Origin: Stieleria sp. JC731
GTDB taxonomy: Bacteria > Planctomycetota > Planctomycetia > Pirellulales > Pirellulaceae
Direction: 5' to 3'
NCBI RefSeq assembly: GCF_020966635.1
Contig: NZ_JAJKFQ010000011.1
Span: 1,116,001-1,180,000 of the forward strand
Length of the DNA stretch: 64,000 nt
Positions 35,758 to 45,100 of this stretch are shown one piece after another. A program made the position numbers and the translations under genes. The notes under the pieces are model-generated. The model did not search any database. It saw only the letters and a program-made list of their open reading frames with translations, and was not told where the DNA came from. Each line of letters begins with the position of its first letter. Position 1 is the first letter of the stretch.

Positions 35758-35974
35758 AGCTATCGGCAGCCGGAGGCTGCAAAACATTGCATCGCAAGGC
35801 GGGAGCCTTGCGACGAGAGGGTAGCTGGCTCGTGCGAGGCTCCCGCCTCGCATGCGATGTCTTGCGGGCTCTGCCCGCTAAAACCTTCGCTGATCATACA
35901 ACCGTCGCTAGTGCGATTACGGATCAGTTTGATTGACCCATCAGCCGCAAACGCGCCAGCGTGCGGTTCTCCAC
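35758..35974. repeat. Compound hairpin repeat, copy B (217 bp)
   Basis: This is the same length as copy A, with scattered substitutions. All four stems are kept while loops change (CGGA to GGGA, TCG to TCT). One outer pair of hairpin 2 is lost. Confidence 0.9.
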
Positions 35975-36063
35975 TTCGACGATCATACAACCGTCGCTAG
36001 CGCGATCACGGCTCGGTTTGATTGATCCATCAGCCGCTAACGCGCCAGCGTGCGGGTCTCCAC
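35975..36063. repeat. Partial copy C of the compound repeat (89 bp tail only)
   Basis: It corresponds to the last 89 bp of copies A and B (from TTCGACGATCA to the terminal CTCCAC) and starts directly at the end of copy B, as from an unequal tandem duplication. Confidence 0.85.
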
Positions 36064-36111
36064 TCGATCGGCATCGAAATTAAATCACGACAATCGACAC
36101 CCACCAGCCCG

Positions 36112-37479
36112 CTAAGACGGCAATCGCGCGGTCGATGGCAAATGATTCTTGCCGATTCCGCCCGATGCTTTGACCCACCCGAGGCCACGGTTTTGGTGGC
36201 GGACAACTCGCCAACCGTTTTTGTCGCAAGGAATTGGCTGACCGCTTAAATAAGTTTTCGCGCACTCATCGTCGACATCAACCACATCCGTGAATTGTAG
36301 ATCTCGACGCCGAGCGAGCTGGTGTGATGGTTTCCAAGTGCGCCCAGTTCGATAGGCCAGTTCAGGTCCGCACGTAGCGATCGATTCGACCCAGGCGGGG
36401 GCATCGATGGGCCATCCCCAGAGAACGACGTCTGAAGCATGTGTCCGTACTTCATCTTCGCAGACAACCGATCGGATCGCGTCGGGAAATTCGACATCCG
36501 TCTTAGATTTGTCTTTGCGTTTCTTTTTGGGTTCCCGATAGGAACCATCCGCGGGTGTCGTAGCTTCACTGCTAAGAGACGCTGCAAAGCTGCCAGCACA
36601 TTGATGCTGATGCGGCCACAAACGGTAGGTGCAATTGGACCCATCAACACTGCAGTACGATTGCAGTCTGTCTAGGGGCAATGGTCGTATTGGGAACTGG
36701 TCGATCAGCCATCTGACCTGAGCCTCATTTTCGAGTTCCGCAAACGTGCAGGTGCTGAAGACCAGCCGACCGCCGGGACGTAGTAGCTTGACCGCTGCAG
36801 CTAAGATCCGTTGTGCTCTTGCAGCGCTGTGCTCGATTTGCGGCAACGTGATCGAGGCTAAGGTTTGTTTTCCTCGGCCCAGCAAAGCCTGCCCGCTACA
36901 AGGGGCATCGACAACGACGATGTCAAACACTCCGCCCAATAAGTCAGCAAGTTGTTCCGGGTCCATCGAACTGATCGCATATCGATTGCTACCCGTTCGC
37001 GCTAAGTTGAAGGCTAGCGGTGCAATGCGTGAACGGATCGGTTCGTTCGCAACGAGGAATCCCGAGCCAATGTTTTCAAGCAGCGCCGATGCCTTTCCAC
37101 CCGGTGCAGCGCAGAGATCGCAAACCAGGGGCGATCGCTCGGTCTCGGCTAGGCTGCGATCTGCGTTGCACGCCGCAAGTGCCAGCATCGATCCGGCGTC
37201 CTGCAAGTAAAAATCACCTGCCGCATAATCTAACGTGCGACTTAATCGGATCGACTGGTCAGGACAAGTGAATCCTAAGTCATACCAATCAATCGCTTGG
37301 GTTGGAAAAGATAGCGAACTGGGGTGCGATCCAAATCGCAAGCGACCGATGCTGGCGTATTTTTCAAACAAGCTTTCGCCGAAATCCGCAAGTGATCCGG
37401 CCGCATCGACTTGCTTTCCCAAGATCGAACGGAGCAGATCGGGGATGTCGACGTCGGTGACGTTAGGCAAGTCTCCCAA
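36112..37479 (-). CDS. RsmB/RsmF-type RNA m5C methyltransferase
   Basis: This is a 455-residue S-adenosylmethionine-dependent cytosine-5 RNA methyltransferase. Motif I is VCDLCAAPGGKASALL, motif IV with the first catalytic Cys is VVVDAPCSGQALL, and motif VI with the second Cys is VFSTCTFAELENEAQV. The basic insert PKKKRKDKSK and the C-terminal ~100 residues resemble the RsmF/YebU C-terminal domain, so 16S rRNA is a likely target. The start is a TTG at 37479, because an in-frame TAG lies four codons upstream. Confidence 0.88.
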   Translation of the reverse strand: MGDLPNVTDVDIPDLLRSILGKQVDAAGSLADFGESLFEKYASIGRLRFGSHPSSLSFPTQAIDWYDLGFTCPDQSIRLSRTLDYAAGDFYLQDAGSMLALAACNADRSLAETERSPLVCDLCAAPGGKASALLENIGSGFLVANEPIRSRIAPLAFNLARTGSNRYAISSMDPEQLADLLGGVFDIVVVDAPCSGQALLGRGKQTLASITLPQIEHSAARAQRILAAAVKLLRPGGRLVFSTCTFAELENEAQVRWLIDQFPIRPLPLDRLQSYCSVDGSNCTYRLWPHQHQCAGSFAASLSSEATTPADGSYREPKKKRKDKSKTDVEFPDAIRSVVCEDEVRTHASDVVLWGWPIDAPAWVESIATCGPELAYRTGRTWKPSHQLARRRDLQFTDVVDVDDECAKTYLSGQPIPCDKNGWRVVRHQNRGLGWVKASGGIGKNHLPSTARLPS

Positions 37480-37555
37480 TGGAGTTCTCTATCTGCGCGA
37501 AACGAAGTTGCTTTTCAAAACCAAGATTGCGGGAACCGCAAGATGCGGGCGACGC

Positions 37556-37864
37556 CTATCGACGGCCAAGCCTTTCGAGAATGTTGACAGCTAGCGACAG
37601 GGTCGCGGCCAAAAGCAAAGGCGACGTAAACGTGAACATGATGAAGGCTCGATGTGCCAGTCGGCCAGCATCTTCGCCACCTTCGCGGATCTCACCATAA
37701 ATCAACATGCTTAGTTCTTCGCGGATGACGGGAACCCGCGAGGCATAAAACAATGCCGCGGAGATGAACGCAAAGACGACCATTAACAACAGCATCATCG
37801 ACAGGCTGATTTGAAACCGAGGCACCGAGGGCCTTGCCGTTGGTTTTGTTGGCGGTTGATTCAT
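37556..37864 (-). CDS. Small membrane protein with two spans
   Basis: This 102-residue protein has two predicted helices (ISLSMMLLLMVVFAFISAALF, about 19-40, and AFIMFTFTSPLLLAATLSLAV, about 73-94). Its ATG overlaps the stop of the upstream gene (ATGA at 37861-37864), so it is translationally coupled to that membrane protein. No family is recognised. Confidence 0.7.
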   Translation of the reverse strand: MNQPPTKPTARPSVPRFQISLSMMLLLMVVFAFISAALFYASRVPVIREELSMLIYGEIREGGEDAGRLAHRAFIMFTFTSPLLLAATLSLAVNILERLGRR

Positions 37865-38946
37865 GGTTCATATGCCTGCGGAGGGAGTTCCGGAAGCGAC
37901 GTTTTCGGCGACGGGACCGGTTCCCAGAAGTCTTCGATGTCTTGACCGCCCGCATCGCGACGCAGCAACAGATACATGCCGCCCATCAATCCAAAAGCCA
38001 ATGTCAGTAGCCACGCTGTAACGAAGCAGCGAATCGATTGTAGCGTTGCCAATCGAAACGCACCATCATTTTGAAGCGAACCTGGCGTGACCAGCAGAGC
38101 CGTTTTGGCGCTTTCGAACACGCCACCGTAGATCCACAGGATCGCCGATACGATCAACGTCGACAGCATCGTATATCCGGCTAACTGCAGCGGCCTGCGA
38201 AATAGATATTCGAACCCACGACTAAGGGAGTCGATCGGATCAGGATCCTTTTCGCAGATCATCGCCACATATCCGAATGGTATGGCGATGCTGGCACCAA
38301 AGATCATCAGTCCGACAGGTATCGCACCCGCGCCAACGATCCATCCGACGACCGTTCGAAACGGCGGTACTGAAGCTGCGAAGCCGGGCATGCTGAGTAA
38401 AACCAGTGCTAACAAAGCGGCACCGATTGCGAGCATCATCGTGATCGGAACCAGGTATGAATATCCCAGGCGTCTAGCCGCAATGCGTATCGATTGTCCG
38501 ATCTTCGGAAGGCCTCGATCTGCAGTGAGCGAAGCGCCTGCTCGGGCGGCTAGTTGAAACGCGGGCGTCCAGATCAAAAGCATCCCAACAAAGAAGAGTA
38601 TCCGTTCTGTCCATCCACCTTTGATCGATGCCGGTTCGGTTGGCAGCACGGAGTGTCCGAAGCCGCCTGGCAATCGCCACCATTGAATCGCTGACAATGG
38701 TGGGGAAGACAAAGATGTCGGCATTAGGAACGGGATTGATGTCCCAAGCAGGTTGCACGCGATTGCGGTGAGTATCAGCGCCAGTAAAGTACAGCTGATA
38801 TATACAGGAGACGCGAGCAGTCGCAGAACGCGAAAGAGCCGGACGCAGGGGAACAAGTCGACCCAACTGCGCACTCGGCTGAACATGCCGCCTTCGAATT
38901 CGTAGCCAGCATGCACATCCTTATCTGTCAAACCGTCATCGCTCAA
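37861..38946 (-). CDS. Polytopic membrane protein, function unknown
   Basis: This 361-residue protein has about six to seven membrane spans. An N-terminal span lies near 45-68 (PVYISCTLLALILTAIACNLL), and others near 120-135, 165-185, 200-230, 265-285 and 305-330. The loops are short, and the C-terminal tail is a Pro/Glu-rich soluble end (about 335-361). The repeated FRRPLQLAGYTML and EYLF features resemble domain-of-unknown-function integral proteins common in planctomycetes. It is coupled to the downstream two-span protein by an ATGA overlap. No enzymatic motif is visible. Confidence 0.72.
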   Translation of the reverse strand: MSDDGLTDKDVHAGYEFEGGMFSRVRSWVDLFPCVRLFRVLRLLASPVYISCTLLALILTAIACNLLGTSIPFLMPTSLSSPPLSAIQWWRLPGGFGHSVLPTEPASIKGGWTERILFFVGMLLIWTPAFQLAARAGASLTADRGLPKIGQSIRIAARRLGYSYLVPITMMLAIGAALLALVLLSMPGFAASVPPFRTVVGWIVGAGAIPVGLMIFGASIAIPFGYVAMICEKDPDPIDSLSRGFEYLFRRPLQLAGYTMLSTLIVSAILWIYGGVFESAKTALLVTPGSLQNDGAFRLATLQSIRCFVTAWLLTLAFGLMGGMYLLLRRDAGGQDIEDFWEPVPSPKTSLPELPPQAYEP

Positions 38947-39060
38947 ACCGCTTCCCCTCTATCTGCCTTTTTATCTAGTCAGGCTAATTTCGGCGCCAGT
39001 ATCGCTCAACTCGAACGAACGACGCAAGCAGGGAGGCGACGATGAAGAATCGCTTGTTGA

Positions 39061-39111
39061 GCCGCGAGGCAGCAGGATTTAAGCCGCGAGGCAGCACGAG
39101 TTAGGCCGCGA
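39061..39111. repeat. 22-bp tandem repeat across the desaturase stop codon
   Basis: Two copies of a 22-bp unit (starting GCCGCGAGGCAGCA at 39061 and 39083) and a 7-bp partial copy (39105-39111) run across the end of the desaturase gene, whose stop lies at 39101-39103. Confidence 0.75.
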
Positions 39112-40276
39112 CGCGTTGCGATTCTGATTTCGGTTGCGACTCGTTGCGGTTGGCCGCACGATGCCATAGTGCAGCAATTTCGCTGAACAGGTTGGGGGCT
39201 TCCGTTTTTCGGTACGGGGAATCCGCCGGCAGTCCTTCCATCAAACGACGGTGGGCTTTTCCCAAGTTGTGGTACGGCAGTCGTGGGAACAGGTGGTGCA
39301 ACGCGTGGTAGCGGGTACCGACCGGCCCCCACAGTTCGCTGATCCAAGGATGGTGGGGGTAGTTTACCGAATCGAGCAGCTGTTCTTCGAATGTCATCTC
39401 GCTGCCGTCACCTGTCCAGCGGTGTGCACCGAGCGTACGGATTTCGTTAAGCGTCAACAGTCCGATCGCGACGGCGTAGGCAACGATCCACAGGGGATTG
39501 AACCAAGTTCCGAAGACCAATTTATGTCCGGTAATGATCCAGACGCCTACCAAGAAGCAGAAGAACTCTTGCATCACAACGATGCGCATCACTTTCTTCG
39601 ATGCATCCGTCCTTTCGTAGAACGGATCGACCACCATGGTTGAAGCATGGCGATGGACGAGCGGTCGAAGCTTTGGAAACGCCCAACAGAGTGGACTCAT
39701 CACAACAAATCGGAACAATCCCAAGACCGGGATGATCGCCGCTTGCGCGATGAAGCCAATGATCAACAGCGGGCTGCGATGGCTTAGCGACAAGTATTCG
39801 CCATCATGCTCGGTGCCGTAGTGTTTACGGCGGTGGTGATCGACATGAGGGTAGTAAAGAAAAGACGGAACGAACAATGGTATGCCGCACAGCGCGTTCC
39901 AAACGATTCGGAACCCATTGAATCCATCTTTGGGAAGGTGGACCAGCTCGTGAATGAACATGACCGATCTCATGAACAGCACGATCGTCACCACATAAGA
40001 CACTGATACTGCAGCGATCACCCATGGCTGCAAGCCGTAAATCTGTGGTGCGTAGACCATCACATGAAACGCGGCAAAACCGATCAGGATCGATGCAAGA
40101 AAATCGGTCCAGTAGATCTTTGCGTTCGGTTGAGTCAGGTCGCTGATTAAAGATCTCGCTTCGGCAAACGAAAACTGGCCAGTCGAAGTGCCGTTCGCGT
40201 TGTTGGAAGCCTTCTGGGTCGGCTCGATTGCTGGACGTTTCAGAATGTGGTCGTTTGCAGCTGAATCAAGTGACAT
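39101..40276 (-). CDS. Fatty acid desaturase
   Basis: This 391-residue membrane di-iron desaturase has three histidine boxes: HELVH (109-113), HVDHHRRKH (144-152) and HALHH near residue 328. Hydrophobic spans lie near 60-80, 85-105, 165-190 and 235-275. These are hallmarks of the FADS-like superfamily, which introduces double bonds into fatty acyl chains or oxidises related lipids. The end of the protein (SQPKSESQRVAA) lies in a short tandem repeat. The substrate and position cannot be told. Confidence 0.9.
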   Translation of the reverse strand: MSLDSAANDHILKRPAIEPTQKASNNANGTSTGQFSFAEARSLISDLTQPNAKIYWTDFLASILIGFAAFHVMVYAPQIYGLQPWVIAAVSVSYVVTIVLFMRSVMFIHELVHLPKDGFNGFRIVWNALCGIPLFVPSFLYYPHVDHHRRKHYGTEHDGEYLSLSHRSPLLIIGFIAQAAIIPVLGLFRFVVMSPLCWAFPKLRPLVHRHASTMVVDPFYERTDASKKVMRIVVMQEFFCFLVGVWIITGHKLVFGTWFNPLWIVAYAVAIGLLTLNEIRTLGAHRWTGDGSEMTFEEQLLDSVNYPHHPWISELWGPVGTRYHALHHLFPRLPYHNLGKAHRRLMEGLPADSPYRKTEAPNLFSEIAALWHRAANRNESQPKSESQRVAA

Positions 40277-40398
40277 CGTTCTTTTATGCGCTGGAGTGTA
40301 TCTTTGCTGTTCTCATCGTCGCGTCGATTCGGTGATGATGATTAGACCACCGAATAAACCGTACAGTTTAAAAGACCTTTCTCGTAAAATCCCGCCTA

Positions 40399-41691
40399 AT
40401 GGGAAAATCTTTACAATCCAACGACCGTGACAAATCGGCTCACCGGGTCGTCGTCGTCGGTGCTGGAGCGGCCGGAATGGTCGCCGCGAGCGAGGCTGCG
40501 ATGCGTGGCGCCGAAGTGATTCTGCTAGAGAAGAATCGCAAAGCAGGCGTCAAAATCCTGATGTCAGGTGGGACTCGCTGCAATATCACCCAGAACACCG
40601 ATGCGAAGGGGATCGCAGCCGCCTTTGGAAAAGCCGGTCGCTTTTTGCAAAAGTCCGTCGGTGCGTTTCCGCCGTCGGATGTTGTCGACATGTTCAATCG
40701 ATTGGGCGTTGATACGAAAGTCGAATCCACCGGTAAAGTGTTCCCCAAATCTGATCGAGCGATCCATGTTCGTGACGCTCTGTTAAATCGAGTTCACGAT
40801 GCGGGTGTGCGATTGCAGATGCAGACTGCTGTTCGATCGATTCAGCAGCAAGATGCAGGATGGTTGGTTCAAACGGAATCCGATTCGATCCAGTGCGACA
40901 AGGTGATCGTGACTTCCGGGGGCAAAAGCTGGCCCGGTTGTGGGACGACGGGAGACGGCTATCCCTGGATGCATCAACTTGGGCACACCATCGTCAAGAC
41001 TCGGCCGGCCTTAGTCCCGTTGGTTGGCGGCGATCGCTGGATGAATGAGCTGTCCGGGATCACCTTGCCAGAGGTGACCGCAAGCGTCTATGACCGCGAT
41101 GATTGGCAGACAAAATCCGGCAAAAAATTGAAGCCTCTTGTCGTCCGGCAAAGCAGTTGGTTGTTCACTCACTTTGGTTTTTCCGGGCCAGCTGCGATGG
41201 ATGTCAGTGGCGTTATCACGCAAGGGGATTCTTTTGACAGCCGTGTCCTTGTTGCTGATCTGCTTCCATCGATCGAGGAAACCCAGTTGGTCGAAGTCTT
41301 GCAAAATCGGGGAGGAGCCGCCGGTAAGCGTCCGGTCGCGAACGTGTTGGCAGACTGGTTGCCAACTCGAGTTGCCGAAAGCGTTGCGCAGATAAGCGGA
41401 GCCGACGTGACGATCGCACAGTTGTCCAAAGACAGCCTTCGAAGAATTGTTGCGTCGCTAAAAAGGATTCCGATGCCTGTGAAAGGAACTCGTGGATTCG
41501 AAAAAGCGGAAGTCACCGCCGGCGGTGTTTCGCTTAAAGAAGTCGATCCACGTACGCTGGAAAGTCGCCTTCATCCGGGACTGCACATCGCGGGTGAATT
41601 GCTGGACGTCGATGGTTGGATCGGGGGATACAACTTTCAGGCTGCGTTTAGCACCGGCCGAGCCGCCGGTATCGCTGCGGCAGAGCACTGA
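40399..41691 (+). CDS. HI0933/BaiN-family FAD flavoprotein
   Basis: This is a 430-residue flavoprotein. The dinucleotide-binding motif is VVVVGAGAAGMVAA (FAD loop 21-26). ILMSGGTRCNITQ near residue 55 is the strongly diagnostic HI0933 motif. VTSGGKSWPGCGTTGDGYPW and the C-terminal GLHIAGELLDVDGWIGGYNFQAA also fit. Family members include putative NAD(P)/FAD oxidoreductases (YhiN, BaiN) with poorly defined substrates. It is divergent from the desaturase gene. Confidence 0.9.
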   Translation: MGKSLQSNDRDKSAHRVVVVGAGAAGMVAASEAAMRGAEVILLEKNRKAGVKILMSGGTRCNITQNTDAKGIAAAFGKAGRFLQKSVGAFPPSDVVDMFNRLGVDTKVESTGKVFPKSDRAIHVRDALLNRVHDAGVRLQMQTAVRSIQQQDAGWLVQTESDSIQCDKVIVTSGGKSWPGCGTTGDGYPWMHQLGHTIVKTRPALVPLVGGDRWMNELSGITLPEVTASVYDRDDWQTKSGKKLKPLVVRQSSWLFTHFGFSGPAAMDVSGVITQGDSFDSRVLVADLLPSIEETQLVEVLQNRGGAAGKRPVANVLADWLPTRVAESVAQISGADVTIAQLSKDSLRRIVASLKRIPMPVKGTRGFEKAEVTAGGVSLKEVDPRTLESRLHPGLHIAGELLDVDGWIGGYNFQAAFSTGRAAGIAAAEH

Positions 41692-42132
41692 GGACTTCGC
41701 CAAGGTAAGGGTATCGCCGTCATGGTTCTCAGTGCCACCACTTAGAAGTAATCGAACCCTCCATCGTGACGTCCCTGATGGGAGTTTTTCGCCGAACACG
41801 GCCCCCCGAAGAACGGGCAGAGAGTGTGGATAGTGTCAATAATCCCACCATCCGTCAAACTGGTACTTGATTCATCTATTTTGCCAGACTTTACTAGCCC
41901 CCCAAGGGGTGCAGGTTCTCGATCGTTTGCCCAACGCTCGTATTTACGGCTCGATCGGGACGGAGTTACGCGAATCGCGACTCCGGTAATCTGTATTTAG
42001 ATTGCTCAAAAAACGTCAGCGAAGCATGGCCTAATGAGACGCTCCACCGCGAGCGGTCTGTGAATTGGCATTGTTGGTGACACGATTGCGCTGCGCCCCG
42101 GCCGCAACGAGAATCGTTTCGAGAAACACAAC
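41692..42132. other. Intergenic region before the giant surface protein gene
   Basis: There is no supported gene. A short CCCC-AA-GGGG hairpin lies near 41903-41913, and an imperfect GGAGT/ACTCC hairpin near 41961-41984. The region probably carries the promoter of the giant protein gene. Confidence 0.45.
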
Positions 42133-45100
42133 ATGCCCCAATCGTCTCGCCAGACCAAGCAGTCTGTACGCTTCGCCCGCAAAACGTCCCGTCGATCGCG
42201 TCCTAACAAGCGACGCCGTCGCCTCTTTGCTGAGTCGTTGGAGCGGCGTCAGTTGCTCGCCGCAGACCCGTATGTATTTGACATCCCGGACGATCCTAGT
42301 TTAGAGCCCGGCGAAATCAATCAAACGATGATTTCAGTGTCCGACAACGGGTTGATCGTCTTCGATATTAACCAGCAGGTCGTGCTAGACTTTGAACCGT
42401 TGTTCGATGTCTCCAGCATCCAAATTAATGGCGGTGACGACAACAATGAGTTGATCCTCGATTTCAGTGGTGGTGACTTTACGGTCCCGGTCGGATTCGA
42501 AGGTGGCAATCAATCGTCGGCGGTTGGTGATCAGTTGACCTTGATCAACGGCTCCGCCGACTCGATCGGCATGGGCTTCAATGATGCGCATAGCGGTTCC
42601 ATCGAATTGGTCACGCAAACGCTGGGGATCAATCAGACGATCACCTACACGGGGCTGGAACCGGTGGTTGTAAGCTTGACGGCAACGACGATCACGTTTG
42701 ATTTTCTTGGTGGCGATGAAACGATTACGCTTGGCGACGATGCGATTGTCAACGACGGAATGAATCAAATCGATTCCACGCTTGGCGAGCTTGTTAGCTT
42801 TGCGAGTCCGTCTGATTCTGTGATCGTCAATAGCGGATTAGGCATCGATCAAGTTTTCGTTACCGAGCTGGATGCCGCTTCGACGTTTTCGGATCTGACG
42901 ATCAATGGCGATGAAGGCGACGATGTCATCACCATTGAAAACGTGCTATCGACGATCGCAGCGACTGTAAATGGTGGAGATGGCGTCGACACCATTACGA
43001 TCGGCTCCGCTGCTGGAACGTTAGACGGCATTCTCGGCACGGTCAGCGTCAACGGCGGCGTGCAACCTGATATCGGATCGATCAACGATACCGTGACGGC
43101 GAAAGGGGCCATGGCTTCTTCGGTCGTCATTGGTGGCGATGAATTGATCATCGACGATTCCGGATCACCGCTCGCGCATGACTATGAAGTAACTGCGACA
43201 AGTGTGCAACGGATCGGAAATCCCGCGATCAGCTACGACATGATCGAGCAATTAACACTTCGCACAGGAATCGACGCCGATTCAGTGGACGTGCTCTCGA
43301 CAGGGTTGATCTTAACGACGGTTGAGTCAGGCGATGGGGACGATGCGATCACCGTCACGTCTACCGCTGATGGGAGCGCGCTTCGCATCGACACCGGCAA
43401 CGGCAATGATGTCGTTAGCGTAACGGGGACTGGCACGGGGCAGTCGGTCACCACCGTAAACACCGGTCTTGGTGATGACGATATTCAGATTGATGGAACT
43501 GGCATTGCCAGTGGCTTGTCGGTCGACGCGTCTGACGGAGTCGATGTGATCTCGATCGCCGCCGTCGGAACTGATTCGATCAATTCCCTCGGACTCGGTG
43601 GTGGTGCGGATGTAATCAACGTCCGTAGTTTGGCAGCAGGAAGCTTGACGGAAGTCTTCGGTGATGACGGCAATGATACGTTCAACTTGTCATCACTCGC
43701 TGATGGCGATCGGCTGAATCCTGAAGGTTCGATGAATGGAGACCTGGATGGATTGATCGGAGAAATCTGTCTGTTCGGTGATGCACATCTAGTTCCACCC
43801 GAAATTACTGATTCGCTGACCGTCGGTGGCAGCATGGTTAGTGTCGCCGTGCCTCGTGGCGATCAAGTTAACATCAGTGATCGTGCTTCCGTTGCTGACA
43901 ATGCCTACACTTTTGAACCGACTCAATTTACTCGTGTCGGCGGCCCGACGATCGAATTGGCTCGGGTAGAAAGTGTGCAGGTCGAAACTGGCAGCGGCAA
44001 CGATACGTTGCAGATTGCGTCGGTTCAGGCGGTGACTTTTTCATCGTTTGTCACCGGCGCAGGCGATGACACGGTTCAGTTGGCTGCTACCGGAAGCCAA
44101 AGCCTGGTTTCAATCCAGACCCAATTGGGCAATGACACCGTCACGATCGATTCGACCGGTTCGGGAAGCTTGGTGAATGTCGCAACTGGTGATGATCAGG
44201 ACGTTGTCGATGTCGTCACCACGGGGGCTTCCAGCGGGTTGTCAATCGACACAGGGATCGCAAGCGATGTGATCACCATCGTTGGTGTCGGAAATTTGGC
44301 CGTCACATCGGTTTCGTCGGGTGATCAAAACGATGTAATCAATGTACGCAGCTCTGCGATTGGTAGTGAAACCGAACTGGATACCGGTGACGGCAACGAC
44401 ACGATCAATCTGTCTTCGGATGCCGATGGCAACCTGCTCAACCCTAGCGGAGATCCTGCCGGAGATTTAGACGGCTTCCTTGGTGCCCTGACGATCGACG
44501 GAGGCGGCGAAGAGCCGGCCGTCACGCGAACGGATGCTGTCACGGTCAAGAGTTCCGTCATGGTTGATGTTGAGGTGCCCGTAGGTGACACCGTCAATAT
44601 TAGTGATGAAGACAACGCCGCAGGCATGGCCTATGTGCTCGGTGTCAACACGTTTCAACGTGTCGTTACGCCAGTCTTTAACTATGTCGATATCGAATCG
44701 GTGAATCTGGAAACCGGCGATGCTGATGATCAGGTCACGTTACTCGGTTCACCGGATTCGAGCACGACCAACATCACGACTGGAGACGGTTTGGACATCA
44801 TCGTGATCAGTTCCACCGGAGCCGATTCGCTGACAACGGTCGATGCAGGTCAAGGAAACGATCTGCTTGTCGTTAACGCAACCGGCGCCAACAGCGTCAC
44901 GCGTGCAAGCACAGGTGAAGGTAACGATGATGTCAGTGTCGCTTCGACTGGCGCGGCAAGTGGACTTGCCATCGATACCGCCGCGGGGATCGACTTATTT
45001 GAAGTTCATACCACCGGTCAAGCCTCGGTTTTGGCGGTGAACTTGGGGACAGAAAACGATGTGGCGAATGTAATCGGGACTGGGATCGAAAGCACTTCGG

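Larger units (their letters stand above)
35443..36111. other. Intergenic region filled by a 217-bp structured repeat
   Basis: Two full copies and one partial copy of a repeat occupy 35461-36063. Copies A and B are separated by 80 bp of unrelated sequence, and copy C follows copy B directly. Frames seen here are translations of the repeat and are not genes. Confidence 0.8.
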
